From Brasenia schreberi (Eukaryota > Streptophyta > Magnoliopsida > Nymphaeales > Cabombaceae), in NCBI GenBank assembly GCA_036023115.1, contig JAYKKT010000073.1, forward strand, positions 14,137,001-14,201,000: a stretch of DNA of 64,000 bases, in the 5' to 3' direction. Positions within the stretch are counted from its first letter, which is position 1. Every line of letters starts with the position of its first letter. A program made the translations under genes and the position numbers. Positions 12,001 through 24,500 of this stretch are shown here, piece after piece. The notes under the pieces are model-generated. The model did no database searches and was not told the DNA's origin. It worked only from the letters and a program-made list of their open reading frames with translations.

Positions 12001-12989
12001 CAGAATTTCTCTCACAACGCGGAAAGAGAGAAACAAGCACTCGGTGTGCTACTCGGAGAAAACCGGCTTCCCTGTTGACAGCAACCCCGTTCACCACGCC
12101 GGGGTAGAGAGAAAGGGGGGGCACGGGTCGTCTCTGATGTGCCCTCACCTCCTTAACGTCAGCAAGAGGTGTCGTGGAGGGTTTGGTTTGGATCCGTACT
12201 TTGAAGAATGAAATGACACGATTGAGTTCGGCTTCGAGTTTTGAATGGACCACCGGATCCGTGTCATAAGTTTTGTACCGGACATTGAACTCGGGTTCAA
12301 CTGTTCAAGTTTTGTTTAAGTCCTAAGTAATAAAATTGAATTGAATTGCACACCTTTTATTTACTATCCCCGCTTCTCTTTTTTTTAGGATGATAGTGTT
12401 CATACACCACTTTTTACCAAACTCATTTTTTCATAATTAAACCTTTTGTGTGTCGCTGTTAGAATAGTAACATGCGTCAACCTTCAAACGACGCTTTCAA
12501 GATCGGTCACTCTTAAAGGAGTGATGTGTTTCATGCATGTGTATCATTTAATATAACATATTTTAAGCGTGTTTTATCATCGATCATAACAAAAACGCAT
12601 TCACAATGCATTGCTTCTCAAATAGTGGAACATCTTCGACGTGTTTGCCCCTTGAAGTAGAACACGCCTTGAGCGCATTTCATCGCCACTTTCTCCCTCG
12701 TCAAAAATGTTTCGCATAACCGACAATTAGGGTTCTATTCTTTATCGATTTTTTGAGAATTATGTTTAGATGAGATAAAGATCGAGAATAAAAGAGAAAG
12801 AAGTCCCTAAGAAATCGAGAGAAGACCATATTTAAGATCAAAAATATCATTCACCAAGGTTTTTTAAAATAGTTAAATATGATCAGATTTACAGAAGAAA
12901 AGAAAATCGAGAAAGGTTGTTGGAAAAAAAGAAGAAGAAGCCAACATCAATCTTTTATACCCCTCACTGTCTCAATCTCTCTTCTTCTA

Positions 12990-14225
12990 TGAGTGTTTCC
13001 CTTATCGTCGACTGACCCATACCATTTTTTTTGTCACCCATGACTTGAAGCTTGACACAAATACATGATATTAAACCATACACCGTCTCATAGTGCTTCG
13101 AATCGGATCGAAAAAATAAGAAAAAAAAATAGAAAGAAGAAGAAGAGGGAAAAGAGGAGAAAAAGGAATAAAGGAGGGTGAATTCAAAGAGGTTTTGAGT
13201 GATTTGGCTGGGTATTTTGTTGATTTGATGTATTTTTTGTTGTTTATTTGACGTATTAATTTTATTTTCGATAAGAATTATAATGAAAAATGAGGTCAAG
13301 TTCCCAAAACACGGTAAAAGCATGTCTCCCTAATGAGAGAAACGTGGTAGAGGCACGTCTCCCTAACAAGGGAGTAGGGAGACACGGTTGGGGTGATTCT
13401 TTCATTGAAAGGATGTGGTTGGGTCATGCCACTCTTGTTAGAGAGTCACACATTTATCACGTTTTGAGTTGAAAACTTGGCCTCGTTTTTTTTATATTTA
13501 TTATTATTTTTTTTGTTCTTTTCTTGTTATTGATTTCATTTTTATGTTTCATTTTTTTGTTCTTTATTTTTTCTTCATTATCTTCTTTGTTCTTTTTTTT
13601 CCTTCGACGTGATTCAAAAGAATTTGTGTTGTTTAAGTACGAAAAAGGCAACAACACTAAATGAAAAGTCGGTCGTTGGAGTACCTGATGAGAGAGAGCT
13701 TTACTATAATTAGGTGGAGGGGGAAAGATAAATGTTGGAATTAGACATGAGAGGAGAGATAAAGTGATGAACGTTAATTTTGATATTTTTGAAAAGGGAG
13801 TGTGTGGATAGTAAAAGGGGTGTGGATATACTAATACTCAAAATAAAATCAATAATATAAGGAAAGAACAACACGTCTCTTATGAACAAGGAGCTGCAAC
13901 TGAGGCACTTCTCCTCCACTTGTGTCGCGTCTCAAGTCGGGAACTCACATCATTTTATTGTTTTCATTTCAATTGAAAATAAAATGAATACATCAAATAA
14001 TAAACGAGAAATTTTACATCAAATCAATAAAATACTAGACCAAATCATTCAAACTTTCTTTGAATGAACCCATTCTCTATGTTTTCTCTTCTTCTATTTC
14101 TTCCTTTTTGAGTTAAATTTGAAGCACTATGAGACAAGTGATGGTTCACTATCATGCATTTGATCGAGCTTTAAGTCATGAGTTTTCAGAAAAATAGTGT
14201 GAGATGATCAACGATAAGATGAAAA
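12990..14225. repeat. Long inverted repeat with arms of about 230-330 bp
   Basis: The left arm (about 12990-13320) is an imperfect reverse complement of the right arm (about 13895-14225). Matching blocks include the motif GAAGCACTATGAGAC (14121-14135, reverse form at 13084-13098) and the ATCAAATCAATAAAAT / TTTTGTTGATTTGAT pair. The loop of about 570 bp is AT-rich. The RNA could fold into a long hairpin. Transposon ends were not found. Confidence 0.6.
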
Positions 14226-14395
14226 CCCAAAAGGAGAGATTTAGATGCTCAGGAACATGAAGGTAATTTTCAGATCAAGCTTCAAGTCATGGGTTATAAA
14301 AATAGTGTGAGATGATCAACCTTAAGATGAAAACCCAAAAGGAGAGATTTAGACGCTCAGGAACATGAAGGTAATTTTCAGGTTTAGCAACAAGA
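14155..14395 (+). repeat. Tandem duplication of about 120 bp
   Basis: The segment from GATCGAGCTT(T)AAGTCATGAG to GGAACATGAAGGTAATTTTC is present twice head to tail with a few differences. It partly overlaps the right arm of the inverted repeat. Confidence 0.65.
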
Positions 14396-14735
14396 AAATA
14401 GAAATCACGGTCAAAAAGAGTGTAGTAAAAGGGTGTGCACTTATCAATTCTATAAAATAGAGATGCACATAAAACATTCTAATAAACACAACGGACCCAA
14501 AGCGGTAGTTTAAAGTACTTACCCAGGCCTGCAGTTGTAAAAGCGAAAAGGAAAAAGACTAAAATGAGAAGCCAAACTACATGAGGGAGGGCTTCTATTT
14601 ATCATCAAGAGGCGATTTGTTATGGAATTGTCCTTGGATAGCCAAAGAAGCATAGAGAGATTGGAAAGATGAGCCCAAATGGTGCGAGTTTCACAAATAT
14701 TATTGACTGATCACTAAAGCCCTTATTTGGAGGTA

Positions 14736-14950
14736 GACATGGTCGGTTTGAAATTCTCCTATAGGTTTGAACTGTCAGACGAACCGGCTTTAGAACCGCA
14801 ACTGAAACGTGGAACCACCCTTGGTTTGGTTACAATTCATACTCTCCACGAACCGACTTAGTCACCGATGGTTCCAGTTCAGTTCGAATCGGCGATCTGA
14901 TTATGATTTACAAACACCTATCTCGACCCAATGTCTAGTACTGGCCATGC
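14736..14950. mobile_element. Possible short hAT-like MITE (GACATGGTCGGTT end)
   Basis: It begins ACATGGTCGGTTTGAAATTC and ends with a rough complement, TACTGGCCATGC, around GGTTC/GAACC-rich sequence. A similar structure is at 17866-18110. No clear target duplication was found, so the ends are approximate. Confidence 0.3.
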
Positions 14951-15920
14951 TTTAAACATAACTATGACCATTAGCTAAAGAGCAAGGTGCTTCCCACCCT
15001 TTATGATGGCGGGGAGTTCAACTCCGAGAGGGTGCATGTTCGACAAGCTCTTGTAACACACATTTTTTAAAATCAACTGGCCATTTTTTTATTATAATAT
15101 ATTTCAAAGACCATAACCACTCTGAAGCGGTTTTGAAACCATAACCATAACCATTCTCGGAATGATTCGGTTTTGGTTCAATGTCTCGGACAATTTGGAA
15201 TCGGCAGTTTGAAAATGTCGGTTCTGAAACCAAACTTAACCCATGATTCGGTTCTAGTTCCAGGTTTTATGCAAACTATAATCGTCATTTTAAAATCGCC
15301 GGTTCTGAGACTAGACGTGTCTATTGAGAGGGACTATAAACATTTGTATCTAGAAGCTACATGTCATAACCTGAATTATCTAAAGGAGATCCGAACAGCT
15401 TTCTTGTCACCTAGGAAATCCACATTACAATTGCATTGCTAGTGGAGGACTTAACAAGGCAACCAACAAAAAGTATGCTCGAGAAGCTATGCTAGATCAA
15501 TTAACTAGCTACGAAATACCAAGAAACTAGTGTAATTCAATCTCCGGGAGCCGATGAAGTATATATAGTTGAAAGAAACCTCGATGGAGTCGACTTGGTC
15601 ATGGCCAATGGGTGCGACTACATCGAGTTCCATGATCATGTCAAGAAGTCTAAATAGGATCCATATTAGTGTAACGGTGTTGTTTTGATGTATCTATATC
15701 AAGTGTCCTTTAGTCGTTAGTGTCTTGACATTATGTCCACACAATTAGGTCTTTTCAACATTTTTGCCCCTAGACTAGATAATACCATCGGTCTTCACCC
15801 TTGAGGGGATTCCCGACACAATCTAGATTTGATTTTCTTCTACTTTCCATTAATTTAAGAGATTAGACGTGAGAGGTATAAGGGTCCAGTCTATATTTTT
15901 TTTTTGTTACAATCGGAGGA

Positions 15921-17579
15921 TGAAAAAATTCTAGTGGCAAATGATGATATAAGAAATAGATGGAAAAACTATTTTTATAATATTTTTAATGGAAATAAAG
16001 ATGTTAGTATTAGTTTAAGAGATTTAGCCAAGTCAGAAAAGTATATAAACCACAATTTCTACCGACGTATTCAAAAGAATGAAGTAAAAAAGGCTCTTAA
16101 ACATATGAAGGGTGGTAAATCGGTAGGACCAGATAATATTCCTATAGAAATTTGGAAAATACTAGGAGAAATAGGAATCACTTGGCTCATAAAACTATTT
16201 AATGAAATATGGAAAAACCAAAAAATACCCGAGGAATGGAGAGTAAGTACACTTATACCCATATATAAGAACAAGGGAGACATTCAAAATTGTGCGAATT
16301 ATCGAGGTATCAAGTTAATGAGTCATACTATGAAATTATGGGAAAGAATTATCGAACGTAGGTTAAGACAAGTATCAAATACAATAGAGAACCAATTTGG
16401 ATTTATGTCAGGCAGATCTACTATTGAAGCGATTCACCTTTTGAGACGTCTTATGGAACATTTTAGAGCAAAAAAGAAAGACCTTCACATGATATTTATT
16501 GATCTAGAAAAAGCTTATGATAGGGTACCGAGAGAGGTTCTTTGGAGAACTTTGGAAAAAAGAGGTATCCCATTGACATATATTAACCTTATAAGAGACA
16601 TGTATGATGGTGCAAAAACATGTGTGAGGACTCATGAAGGAACGACAGACTTCTTTGAAGTTAATATTGGGTTACATCAAGGATCAACTTTAAGTCCATA
16701 CTTATTTATAATGGTGATGGATGAGTTAACAAAACATATTCAAGATGAAGTACCTTGGTGTATGTTATTTGCAGATGACATTGTATTAGTGGAGGAGTCT
16801 AAGGAAAAAGTTAATAGAAATTTGTAACTATGGAGAGAAACATTAGAAAGCAAAGGCCTCCGACTTAGTAGAACAAAGACAGAATATATGGATTGTAAGT
16901 TTGATCATTTTGCTACTTCAGAGGACATAGAAATTAAAATTGGCACACATTGCATTCTCCAAAAGGAAAGTTTTAAATACCTAGGGTCAATTTTTCAAAG
17001 TGATGGAAGAATTGATGGAGATGTTACACATAGAATTAATGCTGGTTGGTTAAAATGGAGAGGAGCATCAAGTATTCTTTGTGATAAGAAGATACCATTA
17101 AAATTAAAAGGTAAATATTATAGAGCAGCAATTAGGCCTGTCATGTTTTATTGTTCCGAGTGGGCAGTTAATCATCAACATGTACAAAAGATGTCTGTGA
17201 CAGAAATGAAGATGTTGAGATGGATGAGTGGTCATACAAGAAAAGACCGTATACATAATGAGGTTATTAGAAACAAATTAGGAGTGGCACTAATAGAGGA
17301 TAAAATGAGAGAACATCGTTTGAGATGGTTTGTACATATAGAAAGAAGATCAAAAGAAGAACCTGTAAGAAGGTTAGAAAAACTAAATTTAAAAAGTATT
17401 AAAAGAGGTAGAGGACGACCACAAAAGTGTTGGAAAAAAACAATAAAGAATGATCTAGCTTATTGGGAGTTAACTGCTAACATGACACACGATAGGGATC
17501 CGTGGAAACAAAGAATACATGTAGCCGACCCCGTCTAGTATGGGAAAAGGCTTAGTTGTTGTTGTTGTTCCTTTTCTTG
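15921..17579 (+). mobile_element. 5'-truncated RTE-type LINE with 13-bp target duplication
   Basis: ORF2 starts inside the linker ([20 protein letters not shown]) and runs through the reverse transcriptase fingers ([11 protein letters not shown]), the [15 protein letters not shown] palm motif, [12 protein letters not shown] and the catalytic [13 protein letters not shown] (16768-16806). The frame is closed by a stop at about 16825, equivalent to a glutamate codon in the copy at 28175-30175. It resumes at 16888 and ends at 17536 with a C-terminal domain. The tail is the family GTAGCCGACCCCGTCTAGTA plus (GTT)n. TACAATCGGAGGA occurs at 15908-15920 and 17580-17592, which fixes both ends. The endonuclease domain is missing, so the copy cannot move itself. 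Confidence 0.9.
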
Positions 17580-17865
17580 TACAATCGGAGGAGGTCGAAG
17601 CCTAATACCCACACATGTATATACGTATATATATGTACACCAAAAACCTTTGAAGAAATCCCACATTCCATTGTTTCTTTCTCCACTTCTTAGATCCCAA
17701 CTCACTCTGCCTTTGATTAAGAGATTTCCCTACAATAAAAGGGCAGATGAACTCTTGATTTCTTTCTTTCCCGGTAATAGAAAGGCCGATGTTGTACTAG
17801 CGTCCAACCATTTAAATGTAAGATCGGGTTTTATTATATGTTTTTCCTAAAGAGAAGGATGAAGT

Positions 17866-18110
17866 ACACATGGTCGGTTCAGAACCGCTTTGGTTGTTCC
17901 AATTCAAAATTGGATTCGGTCATGAACCAGTCAAACAACACCTAGATCTGGAGCCATTTGTTCGCACATTTTTAGTATGTTTTTTACTTTTTTTGATGGT
18001 TTAAAGGTCGACTCAAATCAAGATTGTATTCGACTTGGTTCTAGTTCGGTTTCCGATCCTGATTCTGAACGAACCAAAACTGAGAGTTACTAGAAATGGG
18101 CCATGTCTAG
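17866..18110. mobile_element. Possible short hAT-like MITE, second copy
   Basis: It starts ACATGGTCGGTTCAGAACCG and ends GGGCCATGTCTAGG, an imperfect inverted pair. It is rich in GGTTC and GAACC like 14736-14950, but the two are too diverged to define exact ends. Confidence 0.3.
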
Positions 18111-18664
18111 GTCGAAGCCTGACATATACGCCTACACATCCTAGAATCGAGCTCACCACCTGCCACATGGGAGTATGAGAACCATATTGTTAACGAGTCG
18201 AGAGCGTCAGTCCAGTGGCGTGTATGAAGAAGCCGACACTAGCATCGGTTATGTTTCAATTTTGAAGGCTTCATTTGAGTCCAACCTTTTGTATTTGTTT
18301 TTTTATGGGTTGCGGGTGTTTTTTTAGTCCGGCGTGTTTGTGTATAGATTGGATTCATGTCTTATTTACATCTTGATAGAGTCTAGTCATGTTGGATCCA
18401 TTAGTTGTTCGAGTCTTAGTATAGTGTGTTTAATATTGGGTTGGGTTAGATTCTACTCTAAATAGGATCCATATAACCGGTTTTTTGTGTTATAAAAGAG
18501 AATGAGGTAGCTTCAGATAGGAGTTAAGGTCATTGTGTATTGAGAGAGAGGTCTAGAGAGAAAAGCGAGAAGGTGACAGTTCGGGATTCTCTTTTTGATT
18601 GTCTTCTTTATCCACGCATTGGAGGACAGATTTGGATGGTAGGGAAGTTAGGCTGCTGGTAGAG

Positions 18665-19465
18665 TGTCATTGTAGAATTGTATAGTCAACTTATCCGTGA
18701 TAGAGAGTCTCCGCTATTATGTCTAAGTCAAGATAGAGATATTGATTATATTCTCAAGAAATTTAGAATAGGTGACAGCAAATTTGGAAGTATACCAGTT
18801 GCCGAAGGAGTCAAGCTTAGTAAAGTTGATTGTCTAGGTGATGGACAAGAAAAAACAAGTGTTCCTTATGCTTAAGTTGGTGGTAGCTTGACATATGTTA
18901 TGTTGTGTACAAGACTTCATATCTAAAGTCGAAATTAAAATAATCTTATTCGATAATATTGGGTTGTTGTGAAAATTATATTAAGATATCTAAAAGAACA
19001 AGAGACTTAAATTTTTTATATCATGCATATGAAGTAAAAATAAAAGAATATGTTGACTTTATTGAGAGTAAGGATGACATCAAATCAACCTTCGTTTAAG
19101 TTTTATTTTTTAGAGGTGCACATAGTATACATAAGATGCTAAGTAGGTTGCTTACAGTATGACTACAACAAATACCGTTTTGATAAGTCACTTCATTCGT
19201 GATTTGAAGTTGGATATAGCCAATGATCCAATTGTCGTTTATAGAGACAATAGTGCGGCCATAAATCTTATAAAGAGTGGAGTTGATAGCTTAATGAGCA
19301 AACATATCATAGTAAATTATCATTATTTACATGATATGCTATAAAATAATGAAACATGTCTTACATTCATAAAGGGGATATAATAACAAACCCCTTGACA
19401 AAGGATATATTTGAAGACTTATTTACTAAACATGTTATCAAAATGGGATTAAGACAAGTTTAGGG
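18665..19465 (+). pseudogene. Copia fragment: end of reverse transcriptase and RNase H
   Basis: The segment shows YILKKFRIGDSKFGSIPVAE and KTSVPYA, typical of the C-terminal part of Copia reverse transcriptase, then RNase H remnants (VVYRDNSAAINLIKSG; HIIVNYHYLHDML) and EDLFTKHVIKMGLRQV at the 3' end. Stops and frame changes separate the pieces. Leader-like sequence with a TATAAAAG motif at about 18495 lies upstream, but I could not pair it with a second LTR. 19466-20030 holds nothing recognisable. Confidence 0.65.
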
Positions 19466-20034
19466 TTTCCAGTAGAAACACGGACATAAGTTGTTACGAA
19501 AGAAAAATATATTGATTATGAAAAAGGTATAATAAGATAACTCATGAAAGTTGTGAAAAAATCACTAAATAGTATGAGGAAACCGTTATGTCATTATTCG
19601 GCTCATACCACTAAATGGGAGATGATAACTCATAAAGCTAGTGGTCATAAGTACTCCTTCACTAACAATCATGAAATAAGGAAGGAGGCCCTAGTAAACT
19701 AGATTCTTTACTTTGTCAAACCTTAATCAAGTCAACAAGTTGACATCTTACCATACTAGTAGAAATATTGTTTTAGGATCTAACATCCACTCCAACAGAG
19801 GTTTGGTTTTGAACTGATATTGAATATGAGGCGTTCCCATCCTCTCTCTACGCATCACTGTACCAATTCTTCTTATTCTTTACCAATTTGGACCAACATC
19901 CGTTTTGCATCTTTCCATTTACTCCGCACACTCTAACAACAGAAACACCCATACTCACACATACGGTCTTATGTTTATAATAATGCATACTCCTTCATTT
20001 GATTTAATTCAGTTGTTTTAACCGTCGGTTCTTA

Positions 20035-20245
20035 GCTTTCACCACCTTTCACTTTTCAAAACCACTTTCATCGAAATTATTGCCTTTCCAATAAAACCAC
20101 TTAAAACTATGTAAAAAACCATAAAATCACATGATCTTTTAGATGGTATTGGGGGCGGTGACAATGTTTTTGTTCGATGAGTTGTTTTTGGAGGACGGAG
20201 AAACAATGGAAGGTGGTGAAAGGTGAAAACTAATGGTGGATCTAT
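20035..20245. repeat. Possible small MITE with TTTCACCACCTT inverted ends
   Basis: CTTTCACCACCTTTCAC near 20038 pairs with GGAAGGTGGTGAAAGGTGAA near 20207. The region between is non-coding. No target duplication was established. Confidence 0.3.
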
Positions 20246-20639
20246 ATTTAACTGTGGTGAAGCATATGTCCCATGCTAAATTTCGAAAATTAACTTAAAA
20301 TCTATATAGCCCATGATGAGATCAATGAGCTATAATACATACTCATCCTCAACCATTTGAGAGGCTATTTGTCCCACCCGCCACGGATGCATGTCAAAGT
20401 GGGATTAATTGCACCGTGAAAACTCTCTTAAGTCTATGTCTAGTCTGAAGTCCAAGACACTCGCGGACTTTTACGTCAACGAGTTCTGGTGTGTATTATA
20501 AGCAACACTCTGAGCCGAATATCCGTTGGTGGGATGCCCGAAGAAGCCATGCTTCTCACTTGATCATCACCACTGTTATTCTCGCACGAAAACTCAAAAT
20601 TATCGACGTTGCAGAACTGATCCATCCTTATGTCATGCG

Positions 20640-21010
20640 TGTTGGAATCACCCAACGACTCGGAACTCGCGACCGGCGCTAGACTGCGCACAACCTAGCA
20701 AGCCTTTCACCAAGCATGCAGTGGTTCAACGAAAGCTTAAGATTTATGATTGGAAGGGTCAATTGGAGTAAGCAAGGATACTTGAGAATAAATAAGAAAG
20801 CAATGTGATTGTATTGATAGTAAATAAAGGTGTGTGGCCAACGACACACTTACAACTCAGATGTGGGACTCTTAAGAAGCATGAAAGAAAAGGTGGTGCC
20901 TTCCTGTCGTAAGGCAGTACCCCATCCCTATGTACTAGAAATTGCTAGGATGTTCCCACACATGAGCCTGGTTACACAATCATAGTAAAGTTCACGGTTG
21001 AAGGGTCACA
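20640..21010 (-). repeat. 3' LTR of the chromovirus
   Basis: It matches the LTR at 25886-26241 over its length, for example GGAGTAAGCAA(G/T)GATACTT. Transcription of the element would run right to left. Confidence 0.8.
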
Positions 21011-21802
21011 TTCTCCCCCCCTAAATTGTTGACGTCCACGACAACCCAGCACACAAATGGTACTCTCGCATCTGTTTTGGAAACTAGTGTATGGTGAGTT
21101 TCTTCTCCCAGCTAACGTCCGCTTCGTCGTATCCTTTCCACTGACTAGATAGCACAAGATGTGTCCTCTTTTGTCTTTCATATGGTCGATGATGTGTTCC
21201 ACTTCTTTTGCTCCGAAAGTCATCAGTGACGTAGGTGCCTGCATTGGTTGGTTGTGGTATGCATCTTCCATATCAACATGATAAGCCTTTAGGTTACTCA
21301 CATGGAAGACAAGATGCGTACGGATGTGATTTGGAATATCCAGTCGGTATGCTGAGTTTCCTACCCTCTTGGTTATAATATAAGGACCGTCGTACATACG
21401 AATCAACAAGGCATGTTGTTGCTCGCGAAAGATTTGCTTTTGCTTTGGGTACAACTTTACAAGCACTTGGTCGTCGACACCAAATTCGACAACACACCTC
21501 TTCATGTCCGCCCACTTCTTCATACGCTTCGCTGCCTTCACAAAGAGAGAGTGGGCAATATCATGCTACTCCTGTAGATCGGCACAGAAGGTGTGTGCGA
21601 TGGGGGTCTTGCCTTCATATTGTACTGCCACAGTGTGCGATGTCTGCAACTGTTGTCCCATGACCATCTCAAAGGGGCTTTTCCCAGTAGACTCGCTACG
21701 ATGCAAATTATATGAGAATTGTGCGATATCAAGCCATTTTGTCCAGTTCTCCTGATTAGATCTCAGATAGTGTCTTAGATAATCCTCAAGGAAGGCATTC
21801 AT
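20972..21802 (-). pseudogene. Chromovirus integrase C-terminus with chromodomain
   Basis: The upper part (21802-21566) has the integrase end, WTKWLDIAQFSYNLHRSEST and GKSPFEMVMGQQL. The lower frame (21541-20972) continues with DGPYIITKRVGNSAYRLDIP and HLVFHVSNLKAY, the usual GPY/F module. It is followed by EVEHIIDHMKDKRGHILCYL, a divergent chromodomain-like tail of the kind that directs chromovirus integration. The two parts are in different frames. Confidence 0.75.
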
Positions 21803-21996
21803 CCGTTCCTTTTAACCATCTATCTAGGGATGACAACTAGTAGAGAAAAATAGTTATGAACCAAGTAAACGAAATATTTCCCGTCAGAAATTGTTTGTAA
21901 ATCGAGCATCTCTGTCACTCATAATATTAGCCGGTAGTCCCCAATACTTGACTATGTTTTTTACGAAGAGTTCTGTGGTCTTCTTAACTGTGGAGT

Positions 21997-24500
21997 TCAT
22001 AGGAGTTGCCATAAATATCCCACATACTTGAAGAATCTATCAACCACCACGAAGATAGATTGACATTCATTGGACTTTGACAGATTTAGAATAAAGTCCA
22101 TCGATACACTTTCCCACGATCGCTTAGGCACCGGTAAGGGATCGAATAAACCTACTTGATGTTGGTTATCAACCTTGTCCTGCTGACAAATAAAACAAGT
22201 TTGCACATGAGTTTCGACGTCAAATCCCATCTGAGGCCAATAATAAGCTCGCTCCACCAAGATGAGTGTGTGTTCTATTCCAGGATGTCCTACTCACGGA
22301 GAGTCGTGGCATTTTCATAATATGTCCCTTCGTAAAGTGTTTTTGTGAGGTACGTAGATACGTCAACCCTTAGTCAATAGTAATATGTCCTGTTTACATA
22401 AGCACATGGTTTTACCTTCATCAACAAGAGCTTGCAATTGCTTTGCCATATCGTCACTCTCCAAGCCAGTGCGAATGCGGTCGAGCAGATCGCTCCAAAT
22501 GTGATAGGCGTTGTCGCTAGCGTCTTCTTGAATAGCGATGAGAAAGTTTGGCTTCTGACTCAAAGCATCTGTAACGGAGTCCAACTTACCTTGCTTATAC
22601 TCAATAATCATGTCGAATTCAGCCATAAATTGTTGCCATCTCGCCTGCTTAGCGATCATACACTTTTGAGTCTGAAAGTAACTTGTAGCAATGTTGTATG
22701 TCTTCACAACAAATTGTGTTCCGAGGAGGTAGTGGCACCAGAGGAGAAGGCAGTGCATTATAACAATCATTTCTTTGTTGTGCATAAGGTATCTTCTCTC
22801 CGCGTCTTTCAGCTTGTGACTTTCATAAGCGATAGGGTGCCCCTCCTATATAAGCACTCCACCCATGACGTAGTCCAAGGCATGAGTCTGTAATTCAAAA
22901 GAATTTGAATGATCAAACAATCTTAGAACTGGTTCTTGCGTAACAACCATCTTCAATTGATCAAACACATGTTCATAATTTTCATTCCAATCCCAATGTT
23001 GGTTGTTTTATAGCACGATGGTGAGGGGTGAAGCTATGGCAGTGTATCCCTTGATTAAATATTTGTAATAGTTTGCCAATTTGAGTAACAACCGAAGTTT
23101 TGTTAGATTTGTTGGAGGATCTCACTCCTCAATTGCCTTAATATTTTTCGCATCTATTCAGAGTTTCCCATTACCAATAACATGCCCTAGGAAATTAATC
23201 TCTGGTTTGCCAAATAAGCATTTCTCCCATTTGATGTATAATTCATTATCACGTAGAACCTTGAATACCGTCTCCAAGTGATGGATATGTTGTGACATAG
23301 AAGCACTATATATCACGATGTCGTCTAAGTAGACCACCACAAAGTTATCAAAGAAGGGTAGAATATCTTGTTCATGAGGGTCGAGAAGGATGCATGAGTG
23401 TTTGTCAAGTTGAATGACATGACTAGAAACTCGTATGCACCATACCGCATGACGCAAATCGTCTTTGCCTCATCCCCATCCGCAATGCGCACTTGCAAAT
23501 AACCCAACTGAAGGTCCAACTTAGAAAACACTCATGCTTGTCCCAATTGATCAAATAAGTCTGCTATAAGAGGTAGCGGATACTTGTTCTTGCTTGTCAC
23601 TTTGTTAAGAGTGCGATAGTCCACAAAGAGTCGCTTAGATCCGTCATGTTTAGATTGAAATAACATGAGCGCATCGAAAGGAGCTTTGGAGGGCCGAATG
23701 ATCCCTCAAGCCAGCATATCATCCAATTGTCTCCTCAACTCTTTTAATTATGAAGGGGTCATGCGATATGGAACCATAGCAGGTGGTTTGGCATATGACA
23801 CCAACTCAATAAGATGATCTACCTCCCGACAAGGGGGTAATTTCCTTGGGAATTCGTTAGGCATGACATCTACGAACCCTTGCAGTACAACGTCAATCTT
23901 AGGGGGCGTCGCCTCATCGAGCGCCTCCTATTCTATCTTACGCAAAGTCACTAGGAACGTTTCTTCACACTGCTTTATGCCTTTATTTAATTGCAAGGCC
24001 GAGCACACTCGCATCTGTTCATCGCCAATAGACTTGAATTGAATGATGCAGGGGGTCGGGCTATCCATGATAGCCATGGTATTGTAGTGGGGTCGAAGCT
24101 CCCATTTATTCTCGTGCATGAATTCTAATCCCATAATAATATTATATTCGTCCATATGGCTCACAGCGAAGTTGGTGACACCTTTCGAACTTCCTAGCTT
24201 GATTGCAACATTTATCGTTTCACCCTCAATGGGCTTATCTTATAAATTCACACCATTCATCTGACAATCACTTTACACTACTCGCAACCCCAAACGCCTT
24301 ACCTCTTTAGGGCGTATGAAATTGTGCGATGCGCCGCAGTGTGCTAGGGTCGTAGCAGCTTTCCCATTCAATATCACTTCTAGGAACATCAATCCCTTGC
24401 GTGTCATCGAAGTGGAGGCTTGGCTGTTAAACCCAACAATGTTCAACAATCGAAGCGCTCCTATTCGCGATTCTTCTACAGGGGGCTCCGTTCTTTGCAT
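21997..24500 (-). pseudogene. Chromovirus protease, reverse transcriptase, RNase H and integrase core
   Basis: Going right to left, the protease-like region has the family core as AHCGASHNFI in place of a DSGASHNFI-type motif (24340-24300), so the catalytic aspartate position appears lost. Reverse transcriptase remnants include [20 protein letters not shown] (23531-23470) and the catalytic [13 protein letters not shown] (about 23345-23305). RNase H has HNKEMIVIMHCLLLWCHYL (22785-22720). The integrase zinc region and core are RAYYWPQMGFDVETHVQTCF and SVSMDFILNLSKSN (22260-22070). Frameshifts and stops separate these. Confidence 0.75.

Noticed and set aside
13286..13472. Small plus-strand open frame in the inverted-repeat loop
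   Set aside because: Its residues come from repeated CGTCTCCCTAA-like sequence; no protein character.
15560..15700. CTAAATAGGATCCATAT shared with 18457-18475, suggesting paired LTRs
   Set aside because: The match is short, the surrounding sequence does not align, and an RTE element lies between; not enough to call an LTR pair.
20476..20771. Three overlapping short frames at the left chromovirus LTR
   Set aside because: They occur on both strands over the LTR border and have no recognised motif; most likely chance.
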